This document shows, one piece after another, positions 1 through 8,985 of a DNA stretch of 64,000 bases. The notes under the pieces are model-generated. The model saw nothing but the letters and a program-made list of their open reading frames with translations. It had not been told where the DNA came from and did no database searches. The stretch is from DATKAS01 sp963773315 (GTDB lineage Bacteria > Actinomycetota > Acidimicrobiia > Acidimicrobiales > DATKAS01). Position 1 is the first letter of the stretch; each line of letters begins with the position of its first letter. The stretch spans positions 868,001 through 932,000 of the forward strand of contig CAVZAF010000005.1 of NCBI GenBank assembly GCA_963773315.1, given 5' to 3'. The position numbers and the translations under genes are program-made.

Positions 1-631
1 GGTGGTACCAGTCGAAGAGGTTGTCGACCGCGAACTTCCAGTTGCACGGGATCACGAACTTCTGGATGCCCGGCACGACCTCGAGATCGCCGCGCAGCGC
101 GAGGAGATCGAGCGCGAGGCGCGAGGTCGACCCGAGGTAGTCGTGAAGCGATGGCGCTGACCGATCCATCGTGGCGAACACGAAGCCCTTGTAGGTGTCG
201 AGCTGCGCGACCTCGCCGAGGCCGTGCTCGGAGCGGTCGAGCTGGTCGTGGTACAGCTCGGTCAGCCCGGGGACGCCGATCAGGTTGCCGGCGAGGTCGT
301 ACGTCCACCCGTGGTAGGTGCACATGAAGACCTTCGTGTTGCCTTCCTCGGCGCGGCACACCGCGTTGCCACGATGGGCACAGGTGTTGAGGAGGCCCTT
401 GATCGAGCCGTCCTTCTGCCGCACAACCAAGACGTTGTCGCGCCCGATCGGCGCTTCGAAGAAGTCACCGGCCTTCGGGATCTGGGTCTCATGGCACATG
501 AACTGCCACGCTCTCCCGAAGATCAGCTCCATCTCCTGCTCGAAGATGTCCGGGTCGCTGAAGATCCGGCGATCGACCTCGCCTGTCTCGATCGATACGA
601 GCTTGCCGACCCCGTCGAGTGTCAGTGACAT
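1..631 (-). CDS. Rieske non-heme iron oxygenase, alpha subunit (3' end beyond window)
   Basis: Large subunit of an aromatic ring-hydroxylating or related Rieske oxygenase; the C-terminal part lies outside the window. About 210 residues are visible. The Rieske [2Fe-2S] ligands appear as CAH at residues 84-86 and CTYH at 104-107. The start of the mononuclear-iron domain appears as NWKFAVDN...DWYH (residues 197-210), where Asp207 would be the bridging aspartate and His210 an iron ligand. ATG at 631 is chosen because GAGGAGG sits just upstream. It is divergent from the CoA-transferase gene, so the pair may belong to one degradation pathway; the substrate cannot be read from sequence. Electrons would come from a separate reductase not seen here. 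Confidence 0.9.
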   Translation of the reverse strand, partial: MSLTLDGVGKLVSIETGEVDRRIFSDPDIFEQEMELIFGRAWQFMCHETQIPKAGDFFEAPIGRDNVLVVRQKDGSIKGLLNTCAHRGNAVCRAEEGNTKVFMCTYHGWTYDLAGNLIGVPGLTELYHDQLDRSEHGLGEVAQLDTYKGFVFATMDRSAPSLHDYLGSTSRLALDLLALRGDLEVVPGIQKFVIPCNWKFAVDNLFDWYH

Positions 632-679
632 GGCTCGCCTCCTCGTCGTGGTTCAACGTACGACCGAGGCCCCGGCGGG

Positions 680-1792
680 ATGGAGAATGGGGGTTCAGTG
701 GACGGAACAGCCGCGCTCCCGCTCAGCGACATCAGGGTCGTCGACCTGACCATCGCGCGGGCCGGGCCCCAGTGCGTGCGACAGCTCGCGGACTGGGGCG
801 CCGACGTCGTGCGGGTCGAGCCGCCATCTGATCCTGCGGGCGTCCGTGGGAGCGACGCCCGCAACCTCCATCGCAACAAGAGGACAGTGCAGCTCGACCT
901 GAAGTCCGAAGGCGCGGTCGCGTCATTGCTGCGGATGACCGATCGCGCCGACGTCCTCGTCGAGAACATGCGGCCTTCGGTGAAGCACAAGCTCGGGTTC
1001 GGGTGGGACACCGTGCACGCCCGCAACCCTCGCCTCGTGTACGGCTCGATCTCAGGCTTCGGGCAAGACGGTCCCTACGCGGATCGAGGCGGCGTGGACC
1101 AGATAGCGCAAGGCATGGGCGGGCTGATGAGCGTCACCGGATTACCTCAGACCGAACCGACGCGAGTCGGCATCCCAGTGAGCGACCTCTCCGCGGGGTT
1201 GCACCTCGCGATCGGCATCCTTGTCGCGCTGCACGAGAGGGAGCGCACAGGTGTCGGCCGGTGGGTGCGGACCTCTCTCCTCGAGACGATGATCTCGATG
1301 ATGGACCTCCAAGCGGTGCGGTGGACGATCGACGGTGACGTCCCTGTGCAGGAGGGCAATCACCATCCGACGCTCGTGCCGATGGGGTGCTTCCGATCGA
1401 AGGACGGATGGGTGAACATCGCTGGTCCGTCAGGTCGCCTGCTCCAGCGCTTCTGCGACGCGATCGGCCTTCCTGACTTGCCGAGCGACCCGCGGTTCGA
1501 CAGCGGGGCGAAACGCTCCACCAATCGCGCCGCCCTCAACGACATCGTCGCCGAGCGGCTCGCTCAGCGCTCGACGGACGAATGGGTCGACGTGCTCAAC
1601 GCCGCGGGCGTGCCGTGCGGACCCGTGTACTCGATGGATGAAGTCTTCGCGGACGCGCAGGTGCAGCACCTCCAGATGGTCGAGCTCGACGTGATCCGCA
1701 ACCCGGTGAGCATGGACGGCGTCACGACTGTGCGGACGGCCGCTGGGGAGGGCGCCGTCGCCGTCGAGGACGTCATACAGGAGTGGACATGA
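680..1792 (+). CDS. CaiB/BaiF class III CoA-transferase
   Basis: Family III acyl-CoA:carboxylate CoA-transferase, cytoplasmic, moving CoA between acids during catabolism. The N-terminal DIRVVDLT and the ADVVRVEPP segment are typical, and Asp169 in the VSDLSAG segment is at the position of the catalytic aspartate that forms the acyl anhydride. Length (370 aa) is a little short for the family (about 400). An in-frame GTG at 698 has a better-placed GGAG and is an alternative start. The stop TGA (1790-1792) lies in the first copy of a 14-bp triplicated sequence that leads into the crotonase gene, so the two genes are probably cotranscribed. Substrate unknown. Confidence 0.88.
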   Translation: MENGGSVDGTAALPLSDIRVVDLTIARAGPQCVRQLADWGADVVRVEPPSDPAGVRGSDARNLHRNKRTVQLDLKSEGAVASLLRMTDRADVLVENMRPSVKHKLGFGWDTVHARNPRLVYGSISGFGQDGPYADRGGVDQIAQGMGGLMSVTGLPQTEPTRVGIPVSDLSAGLHLAIGILVALHERERTGVGRWVRTSLLETMISMMDLQAVRWTIDGDVPVQEGNHHPTLVPMGCFRSKDGWVNIAGPSGRLLQRFCDAIGLPDLPSDPRFDSGAKRSTNRAALNDIVAERLAQRSTDEWVDVLNAAGVPCGPVYSMDEVFADAQVQHLQMVELDVIRNPVSMDGVTTVRTAAGEGAVAVEDVIQEWT

Positions 1793-1821
1793 CGGAGTGG
1801 ACATGACGGAGTGGACATGAC
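1780..1821 (+). repeat. three perfect 14-bp tandem repeats at a stop/start junction
   Basis: GGAGTGGACATGAC occurs three times without mismatch (1780-1793, 1794-1807, 1808-1821). Each copy carries a GGAG ribosome-binding site and an ATGA. The CoA-transferase TGA overlaps the first ATG. That ATG opens a 5-codon frame (MTEWT) whose TGA overlaps the second ATG, which repeats the same mini-frame and ends on the third ATG (1817), the crotonase start. The array therefore forms a chain of stop/restart sites. Confidence 0.95.
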
Positions 1822-2614
1822 CGACACCGGCACCGAGCAGCTCCTCTGCGAAGTCGACGAGGGCATCGCCCTCGTGACGTTCAACAACCCGGCCAAGCAC
1901 AATGCGCTCTCCGCGCCCATCCGCGCCGCGCTGCCAACCGTGTTGCGCGCGCTACAGGCCGACGACGAGGTGAGAGTCGTCGTGCTGACCGGCGCCGGCG
2001 ACAAAGCCTTCGTGTCGGGGGCCGACATCAGCGAGTTCGGATCTCACCGAACGACACCTGAGGCGAGAGCAGCGTTCGACGCCGCTCAGCTCGATGCCGG
2101 TCGTGCATGGGTCGAGCTCGAGAAGCCGATCCTCGCCATGATCCGCGGGTACTGCATCGGCGGCGGTCTGCTCACTGCCCTGCAGGCCGACATCCGCGTG
2201 TGCAGCGAGGACAGCCAGTTCGGCGTCCCTGCGGCGCGGCTCGGCTTGGGGTACGGCTTCGGCGGCGTCAACCACCTCGTGCAGCTCGTCGGGCCGTCGT
2301 GGGCCAGTGAGATCCTGTTCTCGGCGCGCCGACTGACCGCTACGGAGGCGTTGCACGTCGGACTCGTCAACCGCGTCGTCACCGTCGACTCCTTGCGCGA
2401 AGAGGTCTGGATGCTCGCCGGCGCCATCCGCGACAACGCCCCCCTGACGGTCAAAGCCCTCAAGGTGGCGATCCGCGAGGCTCGGCGCGACCCCGCCAAG
2501 AGGGACCTCGACCGAGTCGCCTCGCTCGTCGAGGCCTGCTTCCGGTCCGAGGACTACCGCGAAGGCCAAGCCGCATTCATGGAGAAGCGGCGGCCTGCGT
2601 TCCGAGGGCGCTGA
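1817..2614 (+). CDS. crotonase-superfamily protein lacking both hydratase glutamates
   Basis: Enoyl-CoA hydratase/isomerase fold, 265 aa. The oxyanion-hole region (SGADISEF near residue 65 and RGYCIGGG near 110) and the CoA-binding LGLGYGFGG segment are present. In true hydratases two glutamates act, in GGGxEL and QPE; here these positions read GGGLLT and VPA, so both acids are missing and simple hydration is unlikely. It may be an isomerase, hydrolase or another crotonase reaction. ATG 1817 is chosen over GTG 1811 because GGAG lies 5 nt upstream. It follows the CoA-transferase through the tandem-repeat junction and ends 17 bp from the convergent SMP-30 gene. Confidence 0.85.
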   Translation: MTDTGTEQLLCEVDEGIALVTFNNPAKHNALSAPIRAALPTVLRALQADDEVRVVVLTGAGDKAFVSGADISEFGSHRTTPEARAAFDAAQLDAGRAWVELEKPILAMIRGYCIGGGLLTALQADIRVCSEDSQFGVPAARLGLGYGFGGVNHLVQLVGPSWASEILFSARRLTATEALHVGLVNRVVTVDSLREEVWMLAGAIRDNAPLTVKALKVAIREARRDPAKRDLDRVASLVEACFRSEDYREGQAAFMEKRRPAFRGR

Positions 2615-2631
2615 CTGCGGGCGGTGCTCGC

Positions 2632-3552
2632 TCAGTAGGCGAGCTTCAGCCCAGGCCGCGGCCACTCGGTCGAGAGCAGACGACCGCTCGACGAGCACGT
2701 GATGTACGCGGTGCGAAGGTCGTCACCACCGAAGCAGATGTTCGTCGTGAGGAAGTCACCGGTGTCGACATGCTCGATGACCTTGCCCGCGGGCGAGATC
2801 ACCGTGATGCCCGCCGACTCGGCGATCGTCGCCACGCACACGTTGCCGTCGCCGTCGACCGCGAGCGAGTCGAGCAGTGAAAGACCGGGCAGCCCACACA
2901 GCAGCACCGCTCCGAAGTCGAGCGGCGCAACCGCCGCGACCTCACCGGGCTTCACGATGCGGCGCTGGAAGACGCGACCCGTGTGGGTCTCCGCGTAATA
3001 GACCATGTCGCCCGCCGGTGAGAGCCCGATGCCGTTCGGCGCGTCGGTCGGGAAGATCACCTCGGTGATCGACGAGCCGTCGGCCTTGGCGTAGTAGATG
3101 CCAGTGCGATCGCTCGACCGCTCCTCCCGCACGCCGTGGTCTGTGAACCAGAAGCCGCCCTCGGTGTCGAACACGATGTCGTTCGGGGCGCGCAGCGGAT
3201 GGCCGTCGCACTCTGTGTAGAGATCGGTCACCGCGCCCGACTCGATGTCGAGCCGCTGGATGCGTCCGCCGATGTAGCGGCCCGGATCGAACGGCCCGGG
3301 CAGCATGAGCCCACCGAGGTCGATGGGGCTGAAGCACCCACCGTTGTTGCACACGTAGAGCGCGCCGTCAGGCCCGACCGCGAGGCCGTTCGGGCCGCCC
3401 GGGATCTCGGCGATCACCTCTTTGCTGCCATCGGGCTTCACCCGGCTCACCGCGGGCCCGAACATCTCGACCAGCACGACGCTGCCGTCGGGCATGGCGA
3501 TCGGACCTTCGGGGAACCGGAGCCCCGTTGCGATCTCGCGCAGCTCAGCCAT
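2632..3552 (-). CDS. SMP-30/gluconolactonase/LRE-family protein
   Basis: Six-bladed beta-propeller of the SMP-30 family, 306 aa; members are metal-dependent lactonases or sugar-acid related hydrolases. Seen: FPEGPIAMPDGSVVLVEM near the N-terminus (with the Glu that usually binds the metal), GPNGLAVGPDGALYVCNNGG, the APNDIVFDTEGGFWFTD segment with the Asn/Asp metal-site motif, and PNGIGLSPAGDMVYYAET. No signal peptide, so cytoplasmic. Its ATG lies inside the end of queF (8-bp overlap), placing it last in an ftsK-queF-SMP-30 run. Substrate unknown; no sugar-acid pathway gene is adjacent. Confidence 0.88.
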   Translation of the reverse strand: MAELREIATGLRFPEGPIAMPDGSVVLVEMFGPAVSRVKPDGSKEVIAEIPGGPNGLAVGPDGALYVCNNGGCFSPIDLGGLMLPGPFDPGRYIGGRIQRLDIESGAVTDLYTECDGHPLRAPNDIVFDTEGGFWFTDHGVREERSSDRTGIYYAKADGSSITEVIFPTDAPNGIGLSPAGDMVYYAETHTGRVFQRRIVKPGEVAAVAPLDFGAVLLCGLPGLSLLDSLAVDGDGNVCVATIAESAGITVISPAGKVIEHVDTGDFLTTNICFGGDDLRTAYITCSSSGRLLSTEWPRPGLKLAY

Positions 3553-3895
3553 GACTCGCAGTGACCTCCGTCGTGATGCCGCCGCGCGGCAGCCAAGTGG
3601 TGTGAACCGTCATCCGTCGCGGCGCGAGGGCGGCGACGAGGTCATCGAGGATGCGGTTCGTCACGTCCTCGTGGAACGCGCCTTCGTCGCGATACGACCA
3701 CAGGTAGAGCTTGAGCGACTTCAGCTCGACGATCGACTCGTCGGGCACGTACTCGATGCGCACCGTCGCGAAGTCGGGCTGCCCCGTCATCGGGCAGACG
3801 CACGTCAGCTCCGATGTCTCGCACGTGACCACGTAGTCGCGGCCGGGGTGCGGGTTCGGCACCGCGCACAGGTCGCGAGAAGGTGAGCTCGGCAC
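3545..3895 (-). CDS. queF: 7-cyano-7-deazaguanine reductase, QueF
   Basis: NADPH-dependent nitrile reductase of queuosine biosynthesis, converting preQ0 to preQ1; short YkvM-type of the tunnelling fold. The catalytic Cys lies in VCPMTGQPDF (residues 34-43), and the diagnostic VELKSLKLYLWSYRDEGAFHE follows. Length 116 aa is at the low end of the type I family. The start is GTG at 3895, only 10 bp after the ftsK stop. No queC, queD, queE or tgt is in the window, so the other steps must be encoded elsewhere or preQ0 imported. Confidence 0.92.
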   Translation of the reverse strand: MPSSPSRDLCAVPNPHPGRDYVVTCETSELTCVCPMTGQPDFATVRIEYVPDESIVELKSLKLYLWSYRDEGAFHEDVTNRILDDLVAALAPRRMTVHTTWLPRGGITTEVTASHG

Positions 3896-3905
3896 GGAGC
3901 GGACG

Positions 3906-6269
3906 TTACCCGTCCGACTGCAGGATCCCGTCGAGCTCCTCGGGCGTCATGAGCACTGTCCTTGCCTTCGATCCCTCCGATGGCCCCACGACGCCGCGCT
4001 GCTCGAGCAGGTCCATGAGGCGTCCCGCCCGAGCGAAGCCGACGCGCAGCTTGCGCTGCAGCATCGACGTCGATCCGAGCTGGGAACGGACCACGAGCTC
4101 CATCGCCTGCCAAGTGAGCGCCTCGTCGTCGTCATCGTCGCCGCCGAAGGTCGCCGAGCTGCCCATCGATCCGTGCCCGTCCTCGCCCTCGATGCCAGCG
4201 ACGTACGTGGGGTCGCTCGACTGCCGGCGCCAGTGAGCGACGACCTTGCGCACCTCCTCCTCGGTGACCCACGCGCCCTGCACGCGCTGGGGCACGCTCG
4301 AAGAGGCACCGAGCAGCAACATGTCGCCCTGGCCGATGAGCCGTTCGGCGCCCTGCTGATCGAGGATCACGCGGCTGTCGGCGAGGCTCGACACCGCGAA
4401 CGCGAGACGCGCGGGGATGTTCGCCTTGATCACGCCGGTGATGACGTTCACCGACGGCCGCTGGGTGGCGATCACGAGATGGATGCCAACGGCACGTGCC
4501 ATCTGCGCGATCCGGCAGATCGAGTCTTCGACGTCGCGCGCCGCGACCATCATGAGGTCGTTCAGCTCGTCGACGACGACGAGGATGAACGGCAACCGCT
4601 CGTACTCGATCTCGGACCCGAGGGGCGGTTCGAGCTCTCCGCGGTCGTACGCCGCGTTGTAGCCGGTGATGTCGCGGACGCCGACCTGGTGCAGCAGGTC
4701 GTAGCGACGCTCCATCTCCTTCACGGCCCACGCGAGTGCGTTGGCCGCGCGCTTCGGGTTCGTGACGACCGGCGTGAGCAGATGGGGCAAGCGGTTGTAC
4801 TGGCCCATCTCGACGCGCTTGGGATCGACGAGGATCATGCGCACCTGGTCGGGCGTCGATCGCATCAGGATCGAGGTCACGATCGAGTTGATGCAGCTCG
4901 ACTTGCCTGCGCCGGTCGCGCCGGCAACGAGGAGGTGCGGCATGGTCGCGAGGTTCATCAGGACTGCACGGCCCGCGATGTCACGGCCGACGCCTACCTC
5001 GAGCGGGTGCGTCGCCTTGCGCGCTTCACCCGAGCTGAGGATGTCGCCGAGAGCGACGAGATGGCGCTGTCGGTTCGGCACCTCGACCCCGATGGCCGAG
5101 CGACCGGGGATCGGGGCGAGGATGCGGACGTCGGCCGATGCCATCGCGTAGGCGATGTCCTTGTTGAGGCTCGTCACCCGTGCGACCTTCACGCCGGGAG
5201 CGAGCTCGAGCTCGTAGCGCGTCACCGTCGGGCCGACCGTCATGCCGACGAGCCGCGTCTCGACTCCGTGCGCGGCGAGCGCGGCCTCGAGCACGCGTCC
5301 CGCCTCCTCCACGAGGCGTTCATCGACCTCTTGCGCCGAGCTGCGAGCGAGGAGGTTCAGCGCCGGCAGCTTCCACGCTCTCCTGCGCGCGGCGGTGCCC
5401 AGCGGGATCTCGAGCTGCTCGACGACCTCGGGTTCTGGTTCTGCTTCGTCAGAGTCGTCGTCGTCGATCGAGACGTCGAGCTCGGTCGTCGCGTCGAGCT
5501 CCTCGTCGTCCTCGTCGGCCGCGGACTCTTCGTCCTCGTCGTCCTCGGCCTCGACGTCGTAGATGAGGGTCACGGGCTCGTTGACGGAGGTCTCGCGGAC
5601 GTCGATGACCTCGTCGCCCGACGGCTTCGTGCCGAACCGCTCACCCGAGAGCGTCGACATCGAGCCGACCACCCGGCGAGCCGCTGCGTGCACCGGTCGT
5701 ACGCCGTCGGCCGCGCGCACCGCGATGGCCCGCAACGTCGCGTGCGTGAGGATGAGGAGGCCTGCGACACCGAGGCCGGCGAGGACGAGCGTCGCGCCTG
5801 CGGTCGCGAGCACGCTCTGCAGAGGGAGGGCGATCACCGCGCCGAGATATCCACCCGCATCTCTGAACTCGTCGAGCGGCGCGCCCCAGTGGGACGGCCC
5901 GAGCGCGAGCTGCAGGAGCCCGGTCGCCGAGACCGTGAGGAGTGCGAACGCGAGTGAGAGGCGCAAGCGCTCGACGGGCGCGCGGCCCCGGATGAGCGCG
6001 ATGCCGACAAAGACGAGGGCGATCGGCACGGCCAGGCGCACCCAGCCGACGAGCAGCCCGATGCCCTCTCGGAGCGCCTGGCCGACGACACCCGACCGGT
6101 CGGCGTAGATGCCGAGGGCGGCGACGAACGCCACGAGCAGGCAGGCGAGCCCGGCGAGGTCTCCCTCGTGCCCGTCGATCGCCTCGCGCCACCCGGGCCG
6201 TCGTGGTGCGGCCGCGCGCGAGCCCTTCGACGGCTTGGCGCTCGACTTCGACTGCTGGCGGGTGACCAC
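3906..6269 (-). CDS. ftsK: DNA translocase FtsK/SpoIIIE
   Basis: Septal DNA pump that clears the chromosome terminus during division. The N-terminal part has about four membrane segments (residues 40-190), followed by a very acidic linker (runs of D/E around 230-300), then the hexameric RecA-like motor with Walker A GATGAGKSS near residue 449 and Walker B ILVVVDELNDL. A winged-helix gamma domain (about the last 65 residues) would read KOPS-like sites. Start: GTG at 6269 gives about 787 aa and leaves room for a promoter; an in-frame ATG at 6338 would lie only 9 bp from the divergent peptidase start. queF follows 10 bp downstream. Confidence 0.92.
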   Translation of the reverse strand: MVTRQQSKSSAKPSKGSRAAAPRRPGWREAIDGHEGDLAGLACLLVAFVAALGIYADRSGVVGQALREGIGLLVGWVRLAVPIALVFVGIALIRGRAPVERLRLSLAFALLTVSATGLLQLALGPSHWGAPLDEFRDAGGYLGAVIALPLQSVLATAGATLVLAGLGVAGLLILTHATLRAIAVRAADGVRPVHAAARRVVGSMSTLSGERFGTKPSGDEVIDVRETSVNEPVTLIYDVEAEDDEDEESAADEDDEELDATTELDVSIDDDDSDEAEPEPEVVEQLEIPLGTAARRRAWKLPALNLLARSSAQEVDERLVEEAGRVLEAALAAHGVETRLVGMTVGPTVTRYELELAPGVKVARVTSLNKDIAYAMASADVRILAPIPGRSAIGVEVPNRQRHLVALGDILSSGEARKATHPLEVGVGRDIAGRAVLMNLATMPHLLVAGATGAGKSSCINSIVTSILMRSTPDQVRMILVDPKRVEMGQYNRLPHLLTPVVTNPKRAANALAWAVKEMERRYDLLHQVGVRDITGYNAAYDRGELEPPLGSEIEYERLPFILVVVDELNDLMMVAARDVEDSICRIAQMARAVGIHLVIATQRPSVNVITGVIKANIPARLAFAVSSLADSRVILDQQGAERLIGQGDMLLLGASSSVPQRVQGAWVTEEEVRKVVAHWRRQSSDPTYVAGIEGEDGHGSMGSSATFGGDDDDDEALTWQAMELVVRSQLGSTSMLQRKLRVGFARAGRLMDLLEQRGVVGPSEGSKARTVLMTPEELDGILQSDG

Positions 6270-6279
6270 AGCAGCCACA

Positions 6280-6341
6280 ACGCTAACAGCAGCAACATCA
6301 GCAACACGGGTGTTGCCTGCGCTCCGGCTGGGAACCATCTT
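6280..6341. promoter_or_regulatory. divergent promoter region of ftsK and zinc peptidase with inverted repeat
   Basis: An AT-richer patch. On the minus strand TAGCGT (6280-6285) is a -10-like box 10 nt before the GTG chosen for ftsK. On the plus strand CATCTT (6336-6341) lies 6 nt before the peptidase ATG. Between them GCAACAC-GG-GTGTTGC (6301-6316) is a 7-bp inverted repeat with a 2-nt spacer that could be an operator. Function is inferred. Confidence 0.4.
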
Positions 6342-6347
6342 CAGGAC

Positions 6348-7262
6348 ATGAGATGGACGAGGGGCGCTTCCAGAGAGCACGTCCGTGACGAGCGCGGGGA
6401 ATCGCCCGCGGGCGGCGGGCTCGGCGGTCTCGGGTCCGTGATCGGCGGCCTCGGCCCGCTTGGCAAGGGCGGCGGCGCGGTCGGCATCATCGTGATGCTG
6501 CTCGTCCTCTTCCTCGGGGGTCGGTCGGTGCTCGGCGGCGACGGCAGCTTCGACCCGGGAGGAGTCGGAGGCGGCGTGGCGCCCGCAGCACCCGCGGGCC
6601 AGTCGCTGAACGATCAAGCACCCGATCCCGACGCCGACCTCGTCGACTTCGTGACCTACGTCTTCGACGACGTGCAGTCGTTCTGGGGTCAGCAGCTCGG
6701 GGGCAGGTACCAGCCCGCCGACCTCGTGCTCTTCAGCGGCCAGACCCAGTCAGGGTGTGGCCTCGCAGACGCCGGGATGGGCCCCTTCTACTGCCCCGTC
6801 GACATGACCGCTCGCCTCGACCTCGACTTCTTCCGTGAGCTGCAAAGCCGCTTCGGTGCGCCCGGTGACTTCGCACAGGCGTATGTCATCGCGCACGAGA
6901 TGGGGCACCACGTGCAGAACCTCGTCGGCATCAGCGACAAGGTGAGCCAAGAGGAGCAGAACAACCCCGACCGGGCCAACGAGCTGTCGGTGCGCCTCGA
7001 GCTGCAAGCGGACTGCTACGCCGGCGTCTGGGGTCACAGCGTCTTCTCCCGCGGCGACCTCGATCAAGGAGACGTCGAAGAGGCGATCGGCGCGGCGACT
7101 GCCGTCGGCGACGACACGCTGCAACGACAGGCGACCGGCACCATCAACCAGGACACCTGGACGCATGGCTCGTCGGCAGAGCGCGTGAAGTGGTTCAACA
7201 CCGGCTTTCAGAGCGGTGACGCGGGTCAGTGCGACACATTTGGCTCGAGCGATCTCGGCTGA
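6348..7262 (+). CDS. neutral zinc metallopeptidase (YpfJ/putative KPN_02809 family)
   Basis: Membrane-anchored zinc peptidase-like protein of about 304 aa. One N-terminal transmembrane helix (VGIIVMLLVLFLGG, about residues 45-60) is followed by a Gly/Pro/Ala linker and a catalytic domain. The HExxH motif is AHEMGHHVQN, and a downstream LELQADCYAGVWG provides the usual third ligand region. ATG 6348 is preceded by a CATCTT box. It is divergent from ftsK and convergent with the acyl-CoA mutase gene. The family is widespread but its substrate is poorly known. Confidence 0.9.
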   Translation: MRWTRGASREHVRDERGESPAGGGLGGLGSVIGGLGPLGKGGGAVGIIVMLLVLFLGGRSVLGGDGSFDPGGVGGGVAPAAPAGQSLNDQAPDPDADLVDFVTYVFDDVQSFWGQQLGGRYQPADLVLFSGQTQSGCGLADAGMGPFYCPVDMTARLDLDFFRELQSRFGAPGDFAQAYVIAHEMGHHVQNLVGISDKVSQEEQNNPDRANELSVRLELQADCYAGVWGHSVFSRGDLDQGDVEEAIGAATAVGDDTLQRQATGTINQDTWTHGSSAERVKWFNTGFQSGDAGQCDTFGSSDLG

Positions 7263-7265
7263 CGG

Positions 7266-7319
7266 GCGGCGCAGTGCGCCGCCGGGTGCGCGGAGCACCG
7301 ATTGTCGAGCGAAGCGAGA
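7266..7319 (+). repeat. structured 54-bp intergenic repeat, copy A
   Basis: 54 bp, 49 identical to copy B at 11811-11864. It contains hairpin 1 (GGCGGCGC-AGT-GCGCCGCC, 7266-7284), hairpin 2 (GGTGC-GCGGA-GCACC, 7286-7300) and the constant tail GATTGTCGAGCG. It lies between the convergent ends of the zinc peptidase and the mutase genes. Downstream, GGCGCCA (7321) and TGGCGCC (7347) can pair as a third, copy-specific stem. Likely a REP-like element or bidirectional terminator. Confidence 0.75.
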
Positions 7320-7364
7320 GGCGCCAGCCGAAGCGCAGTGGAGGATGGCGCCGAGGAGTTACGG

Positions 7365-8951
<1,587 letters not shown>

Positions 8952-8958
8952 GCCGATC

Positions 8959-8964
8959 AGGTTA
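8959..8964 (-). promoter_or_regulatory. leaderless -10 box (TAACCT) of acyl-CoA mutase
   Basis: TAACCT ends 7 nt before the ATG at 8951, the spacing expected when the transcript begins at or near the start codon. No Shine-Dalgarno sequence intervenes. Confidence 0.6.
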
Positions 8965-8985
8965 GGACCGGGCCGGGGTGAGTGT

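Noticed and set aside
5400..5575. Acidic Asp/Glu-coding run as a possible simple-sequence repeat
   Set aside because: It is the usual disordered acidic linker of FtsK with mixed codons, not a nucleotide repeat.
4173..5957. 594-codon open frame on the plus strand opposite ftsK
   Set aside because: Shadow frame of a high-GC gene; composition rich in Arg, His and Asp without any domain, and the opposite strand encodes a complete FtsK motor.
7281..7345. Short frames over both repeat copies that encode the same RRRVRxAPIVERSE peptide
   Set aside because: The base changes between copies preserve base pairing rather than codons, and no start signal precedes the peptide. A nucleic-acid structure explains the conservation better.
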